Shown: in pieces, positions 23,421 through 36,868 of the stretch
How the letters are laid out: the number at the start of each line of letters is the position of its first letter
Position numbering within the stretch: position 1 is the stretch's first letter
Position numbers and translations under genes: made by a program
From: Cladorhizidae sp. MBARI D1340-BT2
Taxonomy: Eukaryota; Porifera; Demospongiae; Poecilosclerida; Cladorhizidae
Direction: 5' to 3'
Assembly: GCA_028752905.1 (NCBI GenBank)
Contig: JAQNBH010000156.1
Coordinates: forward strand, 186,001-250,000
DNA: 64,000 nucleotides
Notes under the pieces: generated by a model
Database searches by the model: none
Seen by the model: the letters and a program-made list of their open reading frames with translations, nothing else
What the model was told of the DNA's origin: nothing

Positions 23421-24327
23421 AGAGTACAATTCATAACTGCCCTAATTAACAAGACCAAAGTCCCAGATTTTGTCAACTGATAGAGAAGGCCCTTATCTGC
23501 AACATGTCAACAGATTATCAATAAATATAGTGGTTTTTCACTGGCAGGCCACCGCTTTGGCAACTGGAAAACGCCAGGAAAGATCGCAAACCTTACCACT
23601 TCAAATCACCATAACTTGCTAATACTTAGAGTACTCAAAATTTTGGCACGTACAAAAGACAGATAATTAGAAGGGCTATCCGGTGATATAAAAATTATCT
23701 TTTTTGGGTAAAGTGTAGAAAAGTTATGAGCTTTACGGCAAAATAACAAGATTTTTGGGGGGAAAATGAGAAACATATAGACCAAATTAGGGCAAATATC
23801 AAGATAGAGAACACATAATGAAACCTATCATTCGAATCATATCAAGTCCATTACAGTGAAGTGTGCAGAATATTATGGATGTTTGATATCAACAGAGAGC
23901 ACAGGGAGAGACCTATCTTAATAGCTGTATATCAAGTTTATACAGTGAAGTGTGGAGAATCTATGAAGCTAACCTGTTTAGCATCAAGATAGAGAACACA
24001 TAGAGAAACCTATCTTGTGATTCTATGTATGCAGAATATACGGATGTTTGGTATCAAGAGAGAGAACAGAGAGAGGCCTACCTTTAGAGCTATATATCAA
24101 GTCTATTCAGTGAAGTGTGGAGAATCTATGAAGCTAACATGTTTAGCTCAAGATAGAGAACACTGAGAGATACCTATCTTGCAAGTCCATACAGTGAAGT
24201 GTGCAGAATATATGGATGTTTGGTATCAAGAGAGAGCACTTAGAGAGTCCTATCTTAATAGCTATACATCAAGTCTATTCAGTGAAGTGTGGATAATCTA
24301 CGAAGCTAACATGTTTAGCATCAAGTA
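23421..24327 (+). repeat. Monomer 28, long (907 bp, dT)
   Basis: Code CGCTGG plus dT and aaatatagtgg, the regular partner of the preceding unit. Confidence 0.93.
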
Positions 24328-25234
24328 AGAGTACAATTCATAACTGCCCTAATTAACAAGACCAAAGTCCCAGATTTTGTCAACTGATAGAGAAGGCCCT
24401 TATCTGCAACATGTCAACAGATTATCAATAAATATAGTGGTTTTTCACTGGCAGGCCACCGCTTTGGCAACTGGAAAACGCCAGGAAAGATCGCAAACCT
24501 TACCACTTCAAATCACCATAACTTGCTAATACTTAGAGTACTCAAAATTTTGGCACGTACAAAAGACAGATAATTAGAAGGGCTATCCGGTGATATAAAA
24601 ATGATCTTTTTGGGGTAAAGTGTAGAAAAGTTATGAGCTTTACGGCAAAATAACAAGATTTTTGGGGGGAAAATGAGAAACATATAGACCAAATTAGGGC
24701 AAATATCAAGATAGAGAACACATAATGAAACCTATCATTCGAATCATATCAAGTCCATTACAGTGAAGTGTGCAGAATATTATGGATGTTTGATATCAAC
24801 AGAGAGCACAGGGAGAGACCTATCTTAATAGCTGTATATCAAGTTTATACAGTGAAGTGTGGAGAATCTATGAAGCTAACCTGTTTAGCATCAAGATAGA
24901 GAACACATAGAGAAACCTATCTTGTGATTCTATGTATGCAGAATATACGGATGTTTGGTATCAAGAGAGAGAACAGAGAGAGGCCTACCTTTAGAGCTAT
25001 ATATCAAGTCTATTCAGTGAAGTGTGGAGAATCTATGAAGCTAACATGTTTAGCTCAAGATAGAGAACACTGAGAGATACCTATCTTGCAAGTCCATACA
25101 GTGAAGTGTGCAGAATATATGGATGTTTGGTATCAAGAGAGAGCACTTAGAGAGTCCTATCTTAATAGCTATACATCAAGTCTATTCAGTGAAGTGTGGA
25201 TAATCTACGAAGCTAACATGTTTAGCATCAAGTA
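24328..25234 (+). repeat. Monomer 29, long (907 bp, dT)
   Basis: Code CGCGGG plus dT and aaatatagtgg. Differs from its neighbour at 23421 mainly by the atgatc/T5G4 stretch, so it is probably a local duplicate partly converted by another class. Confidence 0.93.
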
Positions 25235-25978
25235 AGAGTACAATTCATAACTGCCCTAATTAACAAGACCAAAGTCCCAGATTTTGTCAACTGATAGAGA
25301 AGGCCCTTATCTGCAACATGTCAACAGATTATCAATAAATGTAGTGGTTTTTCAATGGCAGGCCACCGCTTTGGCAACTGTAAAACGCCAGGAAAGATCG
25401 CAAACCTTACCACTTCAAATCATCATAACTTGCTAATACTTAGAGTACTCAAAATTTTGGCACATACAAAAGACAGATAATTAGAAGGGCTATCCGGTGA
25501 TATAAAAATGATCTTTTTGGGGTAAAGTGTAGAAAAGTTATGAGCTTTACGGCAAAATAACAAGATTTTTGGGGGGAAAATGAGAAACATATAGACCAAA
25601 TTAGGGCAAATATCAAGATAGAGAACACATAATGAAACCTATCATTCGAATCATATCAAGTCCATTACAGTGAAGTTTGCAGAATATTATGGATGTTTGA
25701 TATCAACAGAGAGCACAGGGAGAGACCTATCTTAATAGCTATATATCAAGTTTATACAGTGAAGTGTGGAGAATCTATGAAGCTAACCTGTTTAGCATCA
25801 AGATAGAGAACACTGAGAGATACCTATCTTGCAAGTCCATTACAGTGAAGTGTGCAGAATATATGGATGTTTGGTATCAAGAGAGAGCACTTAGAGAGTC
25901 CTATCTTAATAGCTATACATCAAGTCTATTCAGTGAAGTGTGGATAATCTACGAAGCTAACATGTTTAGCATCAAGTA
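25235..25978 (+). repeat. Monomer 30, short S form (744 bp)
   Basis: Code ATTGTA with cacata (a at 25464). Junction at 25798-25813. Begins the second copy of the 6189-bp block. It is the last S unit before an 18-kb stretch without any. Confidence 0.95.
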
Positions 25979-26886
25979 AGAGTACAATTCATAACTGCCC
26001 TAATTAACAAGACCAAAGTCCCAGATTTTGTCAACTGATAGAGAAGGCCCTTATCTGCAACATGTCAACAGATTATCAATAAATGTAGTGGTTTTTCACT
26101 GGCAGGCCACCGCTTTGGCAACTGGAAAACGCCAGGAAAGATCGCAAACCTTACCACTTCAAATCACCATAACTTGCTAATACTTAGAGTACTCAAAATT
26201 TTGGCACGTACAAAAGACAGATAATTAGAAGGGCTATCCGGTGATATAAAAATGATCTTTTTGGGGTAAAGTGTAGAAAAGTTATGAGCTTTACGGCAAA
26301 ATAACAAGATTTTTGGGGGGAAAATGAGAAACATATAGACCAAATTAGGGCAAATATCAAGATAGAGAACACATAATGAAACCTATCATTCGAATCATAT
26401 CAAGTCCATTACAGTGAAGTTTGCAGAATATTATGGATGTTTGATATCAACAGAGAGCACAGGGAGAGACCTATCTTAATAGCTATATATCAAGTTTATA
26501 CAGTGAAGTGTGGAGAATCTATGAAGCTAACCTGTTTAGCATCAAGATAGAGAACACATAGAGAAACCTATCTTGTGATTCTATGTATGCAGAATATACG
26601 GATGTTTGGTATCAAGAGAGAGAACAGAGAGAGGCCTACCTTTAGAGCTATATATCAAGTCTATTCAGTGAAGTGTGGAGAATCTATGAAGCTAACATGT
26701 TTAGCTCAAGATAGAGAACACTGAGAGATACCTATCTTGCAAGTCCATTACAGTGAAGTGTGCAGAATATATGGATGTTTGGTATCAAGAGAGAGCACTT
26801 AGAGAGTCCTATCTTAATAGCTATACATCAAGTCTATTCAGTGAAGTGTGGATAATCTACGAAGCTAACATGTTTAGCATCAAGTA
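25979..26886 (+). repeat. Monomer 31, long (908 bp)
   Basis: Code CGCGTA; counterpart of 16324 at an offset of 9655 bp. Confidence 0.93.
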
Positions 26887-27793
26887 AGAGTACAATTCAT
26901 AACTGCCCTAATTAACAAGACCAAAGTCCCAGATTTTGTCAACTGATAGAGAAGGCCCTTATCTGCAACATGTCAACAGATTATCAATAAATATAGTGGT
27001 TTTTCACTGGCAGGCCACCGCTTTGGCAACTGGAAAACGCCAGGAAAGATCGCAAACCTTACCACTTCAAATCACCATAACTTGCTAATACTTAGAGTAC
27101 TCAAAATTTTGGCACGTACAAAAGACAGATAATTAGAAGGGCTATCCGGTGATATAAAAATTATCTTTTTTGGGTAAAGTGTAGAAAAGTTATGAGCTTT
27201 ACGGCAAAATAACAAGATTTTTGGGGGGAAAATGAGAAACATATAGACCAAATTAGGGCAAATATCAAGATAGAGAACACATAATGAAACCTATCATTCG
27301 AATCATATCAAGTCCATTACAGTGAAGTGTGCAGAATATTATGGATGTTTGATATCAACAGAGAGCACAGGGAGAGACCTATCTTAATAGCTGTATATCA
27401 AGTTTATACAGTGAAGTGTGGAGAATCTATGAAGCTAACCTGTTTAGCATCAAGATAGAGAACACATAGAGAAACCTATCTTGTGATTCTATGTATGCAG
27501 AATATACGGATGTTTGGTATCAAGAGAGAGAACAGAGAGAGGCCTACCTTTAGAGCTATATATCAAGTCTATTCAGTGAAGTGTGGAGAATCTATGAAGC
27601 TAACATGTTTAGCTCAAGATAGAGAACACTGAGAGATACCTATCTTGCAAGTCCATACAGTGAAGTGTGCAGAATATATGGATGTTTGGTATCAAGAGAG
27701 AGCACTTAGAGAGTCCTATCTTAATAGCTATACATCAAGTCTATTCAGTGAAGTGTGGATAATCTACGAAGCTAACATGTTTAGCATCAAGTA
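26887..27793 (+). repeat. Monomer 32, long (907 bp, dT)
   Basis: Code CGCTGG plus dT and aaatatagtgg; counterpart of 17232 without its change near 18088. Confidence 0.93.
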
Positions 27794-28701
27794 AGAGTAC
27801 AATTCATAACTGCCCTAATTAACAAGACCAAAGTCCCAGATTTTGTCAACTGATAGAGAAGGCCCTTATCTGCAACATGTCAACAGATTATCAATAAATG
27901 TAGTGGTTTTTCACTGGCAGGCCACCGCTTTGGCAACTGTAAAACGCCAGGAAAGAGCGCAAACCTTACCACTTCAAATCATCATAACTTGCTAATACTT
28001 AGAGTACTCAAAATTTTGGCACGTACAAAAGACAGATAATTAGAAGGGCTATCCGATGATATAAAAATGATCTTTTTGGGGTAAAGTGTAGAAAAGTTAT
28101 GAGCTTTACGGCAAAATAACAAGATTTTTGGGGGGAAAATGAGAAACATATAGACCAAATTAGGGCAAATATCAAGATAGAGAACACATAATGAAACCTA
28201 TCATTCGAATCATATCAAGTCCATTACAGTGAAGTTTGCAGAATATTATGGATGTTTGATATCAACGGAGAGCACAGGGAGAGACCTATCTTAATAGCTA
28301 TATATCAAGTTTATACAGTGAAGTGTGGAGAATCTATGAAGCTAACCTGTTTAGCATCAAGATAGAGAACACATAGAGAAACCTATCTTGTGATTCTATG
28401 TATGCAGAATATATGGATGTTTGGTATCAAGAGAGAGAACAGAGAGAGGCCTACCTTTAGAGCTATATATCAAGTCTATTCAGTGAAGTGTGGAGAATCT
28501 ATGAAGCTAACATGTTTAGCTCAAGATAGAGAACACTGAGAGATACCTATCTTGCAAGTCCATTACAGTGAAGTGTGCAGAATATATGGATGTTTGGTAT
28601 CAAGAGAGAGCACTTAGAGAGTCCTATCTTAATAGCTATACATCAAGTCTATTCAGTGAAGTGTGGATAATCTACGAAGCTAACATGTTTAGCATCAAGT
28701 A
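27794..28701 (+). repeat. Monomer 33, long (908 bp)
   Basis: Code CTTGTA with four markers shared only as a set with 31424: gagcgc for gatcgc (27957), ccgatgat, atcaacgg, and atatgg for atacgg in subrepeat B. Confidence 0.93.
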
Positions 28702-29608
28702 AGAGTACAATTCATAACTGCCCTAATTAACAAGACCAAAGTCCCAGATTTTGTCAACTGATAGAGAAGGCCCTTATCTGCAACATGTCAACAGATTATC
28801 AATAAATGTAGTGGTTTTTCACTGGCAGGCCACCGCTTTGGCAACTGGAAAACGCCAGGAAAGATCGCAAACCTTACCACTTCAAATCACCATAACTTGC
28901 TAATACTTAGAGTACTCAAAATTTTGGCACGTACAAAAGACAGATAATTAGAAGGGCTATCCGGTGATATAAAAATGATCTTTTTTGGGTAAAGTGTAGA
29001 AAAGTTATGAGCTTTACGGCAAAATAACAAGATTTTTGGGGGGAAAATGAGAAACATATAGACCAAATTAGGCAAATATCAAGATAGAGAACACATAATG
29101 AAACCTATCATTCGAATCATATCAAGTCCATTACAGTGAAGTTTGCAGAATATTATGGATGTTTGATATCAACAGAGAGCACAGGGAGAGACCTATCTTA
29201 ATAGCTGTATATCAAGTTTATACAGTGAAGTGTGGAGAATCTATGAAGCTAACCTGTTTAGCATCAAGATAGAGAACACATAGAGAAACCTATCTTGTGA
29301 TTCTATGTATGCAGAATATACGGATGTTTGGTATCAAGAGAGAGAACAGAGAGAGGCCTACCTTTAGAGCTATATATCAAGTCTATTCAGTGAAGTGTGG
29401 AGAATCTATGAAGCTAACATGTTTAGCTCAAGATAGAGAACACTGAGAGATACCTATCTTGCAAGTCCATTACAGTGAAGTGTGCAGAATATATGGATGT
29501 TTGGTATCAAGAGAGAGCACTTAGAGAGTCCTATCTTAATAGCTATACATCAAGTCTATTCAGTGAAGTGTGGATAATCTACGAAGCTAACATGTTTAGC
29601 ATCAAGTA
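28702..29608 (+). repeat. Monomer 34, long (907 bp, dG)
   Basis: Code CGCGTG plus dG, with atgatc/T6G3 as at 19047. Chance minus-strand frame at 28887-29075. Confidence 0.93.
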
Positions 29609-30516
29609 AGAGTACAATTCATAACTGCCCTAATTAACAAGACCAAAGTCCCAGATTTTGTCAACTGATAGAGAAGGCCCTTATCTGCAACATGTCAACA
29701 GATTATCAATAAATGTAGTGGTTTTTCACTGGCAGGCCACCGCTTTGGCAACTGGAAAACGCCAGGAAAGATCGCAAACCTTACCACTTCAAATCACCAT
29801 AACTTGCTAATACTTAGAGTACTCAAAATTTTGGCACGTACAAAAGACAGATAATTAGAAGGGCTATCCGGTGATATAAAAATGATCTTTTTGGGGTAAA
29901 GTGTAGAAAAGTTATGAGCTTTACGGCAAAATAACAAGATTTTTGGGGGGAAAATGAGAAACATATAGACCAAATTAGGGCAAATATCAAGATAGAGAAC
30001 ACATAATGAAACCTATCATTCGAATCATATCAAGTCCATTACAGTGAAGTTTGCAGAATATTATGGATGTTTGATATCAACAGAGAGCACAGGGAGAGAC
30101 CTATCTTAATAGCTATATATCAAGTTTATACAGTGAAGTGTGGAGAATCTATGAAGCTAACCTGTTTAGCATCAAGATAGAGAACACATAGAGAAACCTA
30201 TCTTGTGATTCTATGTATGCAGAATATACGGATGTTTGGTATCAAGAGAGAGAACAGAGAGAGGCCTACCTTTAGAGCTATATATCAAGTCTATTCAGTG
30301 AAGTGTGGAGAATCTATGAAGCTAACATGTTTAGCTCAAGATAGAGAACACTGAGAGATACCTATCTTGCAAGTCCATTACAGTGAAGTGTGCAGAATAT
30401 ATGGATGTTTGGTATCAAGAGAGAGCACTTAGAGAGTCCTATCTTAATAGCTATACATCAAGTCTATTCAGTGAAGTGTGGATAATCTACGAAGCTAACA
30501 TGTTTAGCATCAAGTA
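29609..30516 (+). repeat. Monomer 35, long (908 bp)
   Basis: Code CGCGTA, third position of the tetramer starting at 27794. Confidence 0.93.
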
Positions 30517-31423
30517 AGAGTACAATTCATAACTGCCCTAATTAACAAGACCAAAGTCCCAGATTTTGTCAACTGATAGAGAAGGCCCTTATCTGCAACA
30601 TGTCAACAGATTATCAATAAATATAGTGGTTTTTCACTGGCAGGCCACCGCTTTGGCAACTGGAAAACGCCAGGAAAGATCGCAAACCTTACCACTTCAA
30701 ATCACCATAACTTGCTAATACTTAGAGTACTCAAAATTTTGGCACGTACAAAAGACAGATAATTAGAAGGGCTATCCGGTGATATAAAAATTATCTTTTT
30801 TGGGTAAAGTGTAGAAAAGTTATGAGCTTTACGGCAAAATAACAAGATTTTTGGGGGGAAAATGAGAAACATATAGACCAAATTAGGGCAAATATCAAGA
30901 TAGAGAACACATAATGAAACCTATCATTCGAATCATATCAAGTCCATTACAGTGAAGTGTGCAGAATATTATGGATGTTTGATATCAACAGAGAGCACAG
31001 GGAGAGACCTATCTTAATAGCTGTATATCAAGTTTATACAGTGAAGTGTGGAGAATCTATGAAGCTAACCTGTTTAGCATCAAGATAGAGAACACATAGA
31101 GAAACCTATCTTGTGATTCTATGTATGCAGAATATACGGATGTTTGGTATCAAGAGAGAGAACAGAGAGAGGCCTACCTTTAGAGCTATATATCAAGTCT
31201 ATTCAGTGAAGTGTGGAGAATCTATGAAGCTAACATGTTTAGCTCAAGATAGAGAACACTGAGAGATACCTATCTTGCAAGTCCATACAGTGAAGTGTGC
31301 AGAATATATGGATGTTTGGTATCAAGAGAGAGCACTTAGAGAGTCCTATCTTAATAGCTATACATCAAGTCTATTCAGTGAAGTGTGGATAATCTACGAA
31401 GCTAACATGTTTAGCATCAAGTA
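30517..31423 (+). repeat. Monomer 36, long (907 bp, dT)
   Basis: Code CGCTGG plus dT and aaatatagtgg; closes both the tetramer and the second 6189-bp block. Confidence 0.93.
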
Positions 31424-32331
31424 AGAGTACAATTCATAACTGCCCTAATTAACAAGACCAAAGTCCCAGATTTTGTCAACTGATAGAGAAGGCCCTTATC
31501 TGCAACATGTCAACAGATTATCAATAAATGTAGTGGTTTTTCACTGGCAGGCCACCGCTTTGGCAACTGTAAAACGCCAGGAAAGAGCGCAAACCTTACC
31601 ACTTCAAATCATCATAACTTGCTAATACTTAGAGTACTCAAAATTTTGGCACGTACAAAAGACAGATAATTAGAAGGGCTATCCGATGATATAAAAATGA
31701 TCTTTTTGGGGTAAAGTGTAGAAAAGTTATGAGCTTTACGGCAAAATAACAAGATTTTTGGGGGGAAAATGAGAAACATATAGACCAAATTAGGGCAAAT
31801 ATCAAGATAGAGAACACATAATGAAACCTATCATTCGAATCATATCAAGTCCATTACAGTGAAGTTTGCAGAATATTATGGATGTTTGATATCAACGGAG
31901 AGCACAGGGAGAGACCTATCTTAATAGCTATATATCAAGTTTATACAGTGAAGTGTGGAGAATCTATGAAGCTAACCTGTTTAGCATCAAGATAGAGAAC
32001 ACATAGAGAAACCTATCTTGTGATTCTATGTATGCAGAATATATGGATGTTTGGTATCAAGAGAGAGAACAGAGAGAGGCCTACCTTTAGAGCTATATAT
32101 CAAGTCTATTCAGTGAAGTGTGGAGAATCTATGAAGCTAACATGTTTAGCTCAAGATAGAGAACACTGAGAGATACCTATCTTGCAAGTCCATTACAGTG
32201 AAGTGTGCAGAATATATGGATGTTTGGTATCAAGAGAGAGCACTTAGAGAGTCCTATCTTAATAGCTATACATCAAGTCTATTCAGTGAAGTGTGGATAA
32301 TCTACGAAGCTAACATGTTTAGCATCAAGTA
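31424..32331 (+). repeat. Monomer 37, long (908 bp)
   Basis: Code CTTGTA with gagcgc (31587), ccgatgat, atcaacgg and atatgg, a near copy of 27794 located 3630 bp downstream. Confidence 0.93.
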
Positions 32332-33238
32332 AGAGTACAATTCATAACTGCCCTAATTAACAAGACCAAAGTCCCAGATTTTGTCAACTGATAGAGAAGG
32401 CCCTTATCTGCAACATGTCAACAGATTATCAATAAATGTAGTGGTTTTTCACTGGCAGGCCACCGCTTTGGCAACTGGAAAACGCCAGGAAAGATCGCAA
32501 ACCTTACCACTTCAAATCACCATAACTTGCTAATACTTAGAGTACTCAAAATTTTGGCACGTACAAAAGACAGATAATTAGAAGGGCTATCCGGTGATAT
32601 AAAAATGATCTTTTTGGGGTAAAGTGTAGAAAAGTTATGAGCTTTACGGCAAAATAACAAGATTTTTGGGGGGAAAATGAGAAACATATAGACCAAATTA
32701 GGCAAATATCAAGATAGAGAACACATAATGAAACCTATCATTCGAATCATATCAAGTCCATTACAGTGAAGTTTGCAGAATATTATGGATGTTTGATATC
32801 AACAGAGAGCACAGGGAGAGACCTATCTTAATAGCTGTATATCAAGTTTATACAGTGAAGTGTGGAGAATCTATGAAGCTAACCTGTTTAGCATCAAGAT
32901 AGAGAACACATAGAGAAACCTATCTTGTGATTCTATGTATGCAGAATATACGGATGTTTGGTATCAAGAGAGAGAACAGAGAGAGGCCTACCTTTAGAGC
33001 TATATATCAAGTCTATTCAGTGAAGTGTGGAGAATCTATGAAGCTAACATGTTTAGCTCAAGATAGAGAACACTGAGAGATACCTATCTTGCAAGTCCAT
33101 TACAGTGAAGTGTGCAGAATATATGGATGTTTGGTATCAAGAGAGAGCACTTAGAGAGTCCTATCTTAATAGCTATACATCAAGTCTATTCAGTGAAGTG
33201 TGGATAATCTACGAAGCTAACATGTTTAGCATCAAGTA
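32332..33238 (+). repeat. Monomer 38, long (907 bp, dG)
   Basis: Code CGCGTG plus dG, but with T5G4 where the other two tetramer copies have T6G3. Chance minus-strand frame at 32517-32705. Confidence 0.93.
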
Positions 33239-34146
33239 AGAGTACAATTCATAACTGCCCTAATTAACAAGACCAAAGTCCCAGATTTTGTCAACTGATA
33301 GAGAAGGCCCTTATCTGCAACATGTCAACAGATTATCAATAAATGTAGTGGTTTTTCACTGGCAGGCCACCGCTTTGGCAACTGGAAAACGCCAGGAAAG
33401 ATCGCAAACCTTACCACTTCAAATCACCATAACTTGCTAATACTTAGAGTACTCAAAATTTTGGCACGTACAAAAGACAGATAATTAGAAGGGCTATCCG
33501 GTGATATAAAAATTATCTTTTTGGGGTAAAGTGTAGAAAAGTTATGAGCTTTACGGCAAAATAACAAGATTTTTGGGGGGAAAATGAGAAACATATAGAC
33601 CAAATTAGGGCAAATATCAAGATAGAGAACACATAATGAAACCTATCATTCGAATCATATCAAGTCCATTACAGTGAAGTTTGCAGAATATTATGGATGT
33701 TTGATATCAACAGAGAGCACAGGGAGAGACCTATCTTAATAGCTATATATCAAGTTTATACAGTGAAGTGTGGAGAATCTATGAAGCTAACCTGTTTAGC
33801 ATCAAGATAGAGAACACATAGAGAAACCTATCTTGTGATTCTATGTATGCAGAATATACGGATGTTTGGTATCAAGAGAGAGAACAGAGAGAGGCCTACC
33901 TTTAGAGCTATATATCAAGTATATTCAGTGAAGTGTGGAGAATCTATGAAGCTAACATGTTTAGCTCAAGATAGAGAACACTGAGAGATACCTATCTTGC
34001 AAGTCCATTACAGTGAAGTGTGCAGAATATATGGATGTTTGGTATCAAGAGAGAGCACTTAGAGAGTCCTATCTTAATAGCTATACATCAAGTCTATTCA
34101 GTGAAGTGTGGATAATCTACGAAGCTAACATGTTTAGCATCAAGTA
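33239..34146 (+). repeat. Monomer 39, long (908 bp)
   Basis: Code CGCTTA with the unusual combination attatc plus T5G4, and aagtatattc in subrepeat B (also at 8646). It departs from the third position of the other tetramers. Confidence 0.93.
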
Positions 34147-35053
34147 AGAGTACAATTCATAACTGCCCTAATTAACAAGACCAAAGTCCCAGATTTTGTC
34201 AACTGATAGAGAAGGCCCTTATCTGCAACATGTCAACAGATTATCAATAAATATAGTGGTTTTTCACTGGCAGGCCACCGCTTTGGCAACTGGAAAACGC
34301 CAGGAAAGATCGCAAACCTTACCACTTCAAATCACCATAACTTGCTAATACTTAGAGTACTCAAAATTTTGGCACGTACAAAAGACAGATAATTAGAAGG
34401 GCTATCCGGTGATATAAAAATTATCTTTTTTGGGTAAAGTGTAGAAAAGTTATGAGCTTTACGGCAAAATAACAAGATTTTTGGGGGGAAAATGAGAAAC
34501 ATATAGACCAAATTAGGGCAAATATCAAGATAGAGAACACATAATGAAACCTATCATTCGAATCATATCAAGTCCATTACAGTGAAGTGTGCAGAATATT
34601 ATGGATGTTTGATATCAACAGAGAGCACAGGGAGAGACCTATCTTAATAGCTGTATATCAAGTTTATACAGTGAAGTGTGGAGAATCTATGAAGCTAACC
34701 TGTTTAGCATCAAGATAGAGAACACATAGAGAAACCTATCTTGTGATTCTATGTATGCAGAATATACGGATGTTTGGTATCAAGAGAGAGAACAGAGAGA
34801 GGCCTACCTTTAGAGCTATATATCAAGTCTATTCAGTGAAGTGTGGAGAATCTATGAAGCTAACATGTTTAGCTCAAGATAGAGAACACTGAGAGATACC
34901 TATCTTGCAAGTCCATACAGTGAAGTGTGCAGAATATATGGATGTTTGGTATCAAGAGAGAGCACTTAGAGAGTCCTATCTTAATAGCTATACATCAAGT
35001 CTATTCAGTGAAGTGTGGATAATCTACGAAGCTAACATGTTTAGCATCAAGTA
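34147..35053 (+). repeat. Monomer 40, long (907 bp, dT)
   Basis: Code CGCTGG plus dT. It is the last unit in the window carrying aaatatagtgg. Confidence 0.93.
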
Positions 35054-35960
35054 AGAGTACAATTCATAACTGCCCTAATTAACAAGACCAAAGTCCCAGA
35101 TTTTGTCAACTGATAGAGAAGGCCCTTATCTGCAACATGTCAACAGATTATCAATAAATGTAGTGGTTTTTCACTGGCAGGCCACCGCTTTGGCAACTGT
35201 AAAACGCCAGGAAAGATCGCAAACCTTACCACTTCAAATCATCATAACTTGCTAATACTTAGAGTACTCAAAATTTTGGCACGTACAAAAGACAGATAAT
35301 TAGAAGGGCTATCCGGTGATATAAAAATGATCTTTTTGGGGTAAAGTGTAGAAAAGTTATGAGCTTTACGGCAAAATAACAAGATTTTTGGGGGGAAAAT
35401 GAGAAACATATAGACCAAATTAGGCAAATATCAAGATAGAGAACACATAATGAAACCTATCATTCGAATCATATCAAGTCCATTACAGTGAAGTTTGCAG
35501 AATATTATGGATGTTTGATATCAACAGAGAGCACAGGGAGAGACCTATCTTAATAGCTGTATATCAAGTTTATACAGTGAAGTGTGGAGAATCTATGAAG
35601 CTAACCTGTTTAGCATCAAGATAGAGAACACATAGAGAAACCTATCTTGTGATTCTATGTATGCAGAATATACGGATGTTTGGTATCAAGAGAGAGAACA
35701 GAGAGAGGCCTACCTTTAGAGCTATATATCAAGTCTATTCAGTGAAGTGTGGAGAATCTATGAAGCTAACATGTTTAGCTCAAGATAGAGAACACTGAGA
35801 GATACCTATCTTGCAAGTCCATTACAGTGAAGTGTGCAGAATATATGGATGTTTGGTATCAAGAGAGAGCACTTAGAGAGTCCTATCTTAATAGCTATAC
35901 ATCAAGTCTATTCAGTGAAGTGTGGATAATCTACGAAGCTAACATGTTTAGCATCAAGTA
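35054..35960 (+). repeat. Monomer 41, long (907 bp, dG), hybrid
   Basis: Code CTTGTG plus dG. The left part (CTT) is that of the first tetramer position and the right part (dG, T, G) is that of the second. Exchange lies between site 3 (about 35242) and dG (about 35422). Chance minus-strand frame at 35242-35427. Confidence 0.93.
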
Positions 35961-36868
35961 AGAGTACAATTCATAACTGCCCTAATTAACAAGACCAAAG
36001 TCCCAGATTTTGTCAACTGATAGAGAAGGCCCTTATCTGCAACATGTCAACAGATTATCAATAAATGTAGTGGTTTTTCACTGGCAGGCCACCGCTTTGG
36101 CAACTGGAAAACGCCAGGAAAGATCGCAAACCTTACCACTTCAAATCACCATAACTTGCTAATACTTAGAGTACTCAAAATTTTGGCACGTACAAAAGAC
36201 AGATAATTAGAAGGGCTATCCGGTGATATAAAAATGATCTTTTTGGGGTAAAGTGTAGAAAAGTTATGAGCTTTACGGCAAAATAACAAGATTTTTTGGG
36301 GGAAAATGAGAAACATATAGACCAAATTAGGGCAAATATCAAGATAGAGAACACATAATGAAACCTATCATTCGAATCATATCAAGTCCATTACAGTGAA
36401 GTTTGCAGAATATTATGGATGTTTGATATCAACAGAGAGCACAGGGAGAGACCTATCTTAATAGCTATATATCAAGTTTATACAGTGAAGTGTGGAGAAT
36501 CTATGAAGCTAACCTGTTTAGCATCAAGATAGAGAACACATAGAGAAACCTATCTTGTGATTCTATGTATGCAGAATATACGGATGTTTGGTATCAAGAG
36601 AGAGAACAGAGAGAGGCCTACCTTTAGAGCTATATATCAAGTCTATTCAGTGAAGTGTGGAGAATCTATGAAGCTAACATGTTTAGCTCAAGATAGAGAA
36701 CACTGAGAGATACCTATCTTGCAAGTCCATTACAGTGAAGTGTGCAGAATATATGGATGTTTGGTATCAAGAGAGAGCACTTAGAGAGTCCTATCTTAAT
36801 AGCTATACATCAAGTCTATTCAGTGAAGTGTGGATAATCTACGAAGCTAACATGTTTAGCATCAAGTA
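35961..36868 (+). repeat. Monomer 42, long (908 bp)
   Basis: Code CGCGTA with tract T6G5A4, in which one G has become T while total length stays 15. Confidence 0.93.

Larger units (their letters stand above)
25235..31423 (+). repeat. 6189-bp seven-monomer block, copy 2
   Basis: Offset of exactly 9655 bp from copy 1 for each of the seven monomer starts. Small differences, mainly in the fourth unit (gagcgc, atcaacgg, atatgg here), show the copies have since diverged or been converted. Confidence 0.85.
27794..31423 (+). repeat. 3630-bp tetramer, copy 2
   Basis: Same class order as at 18139, with added markers gagcgc and atcaacgg in the first unit. It is immediately followed by copy 3. Confidence 0.85.
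31424..35053 (+). repeat. 3630-bp tetramer, copy 3
   Basis: Tandem to copy 2, with the marker set of the first unit retained. The second and third units differ at the T-run stretch, and the third has site 4 changed to T. Confidence 0.85.
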
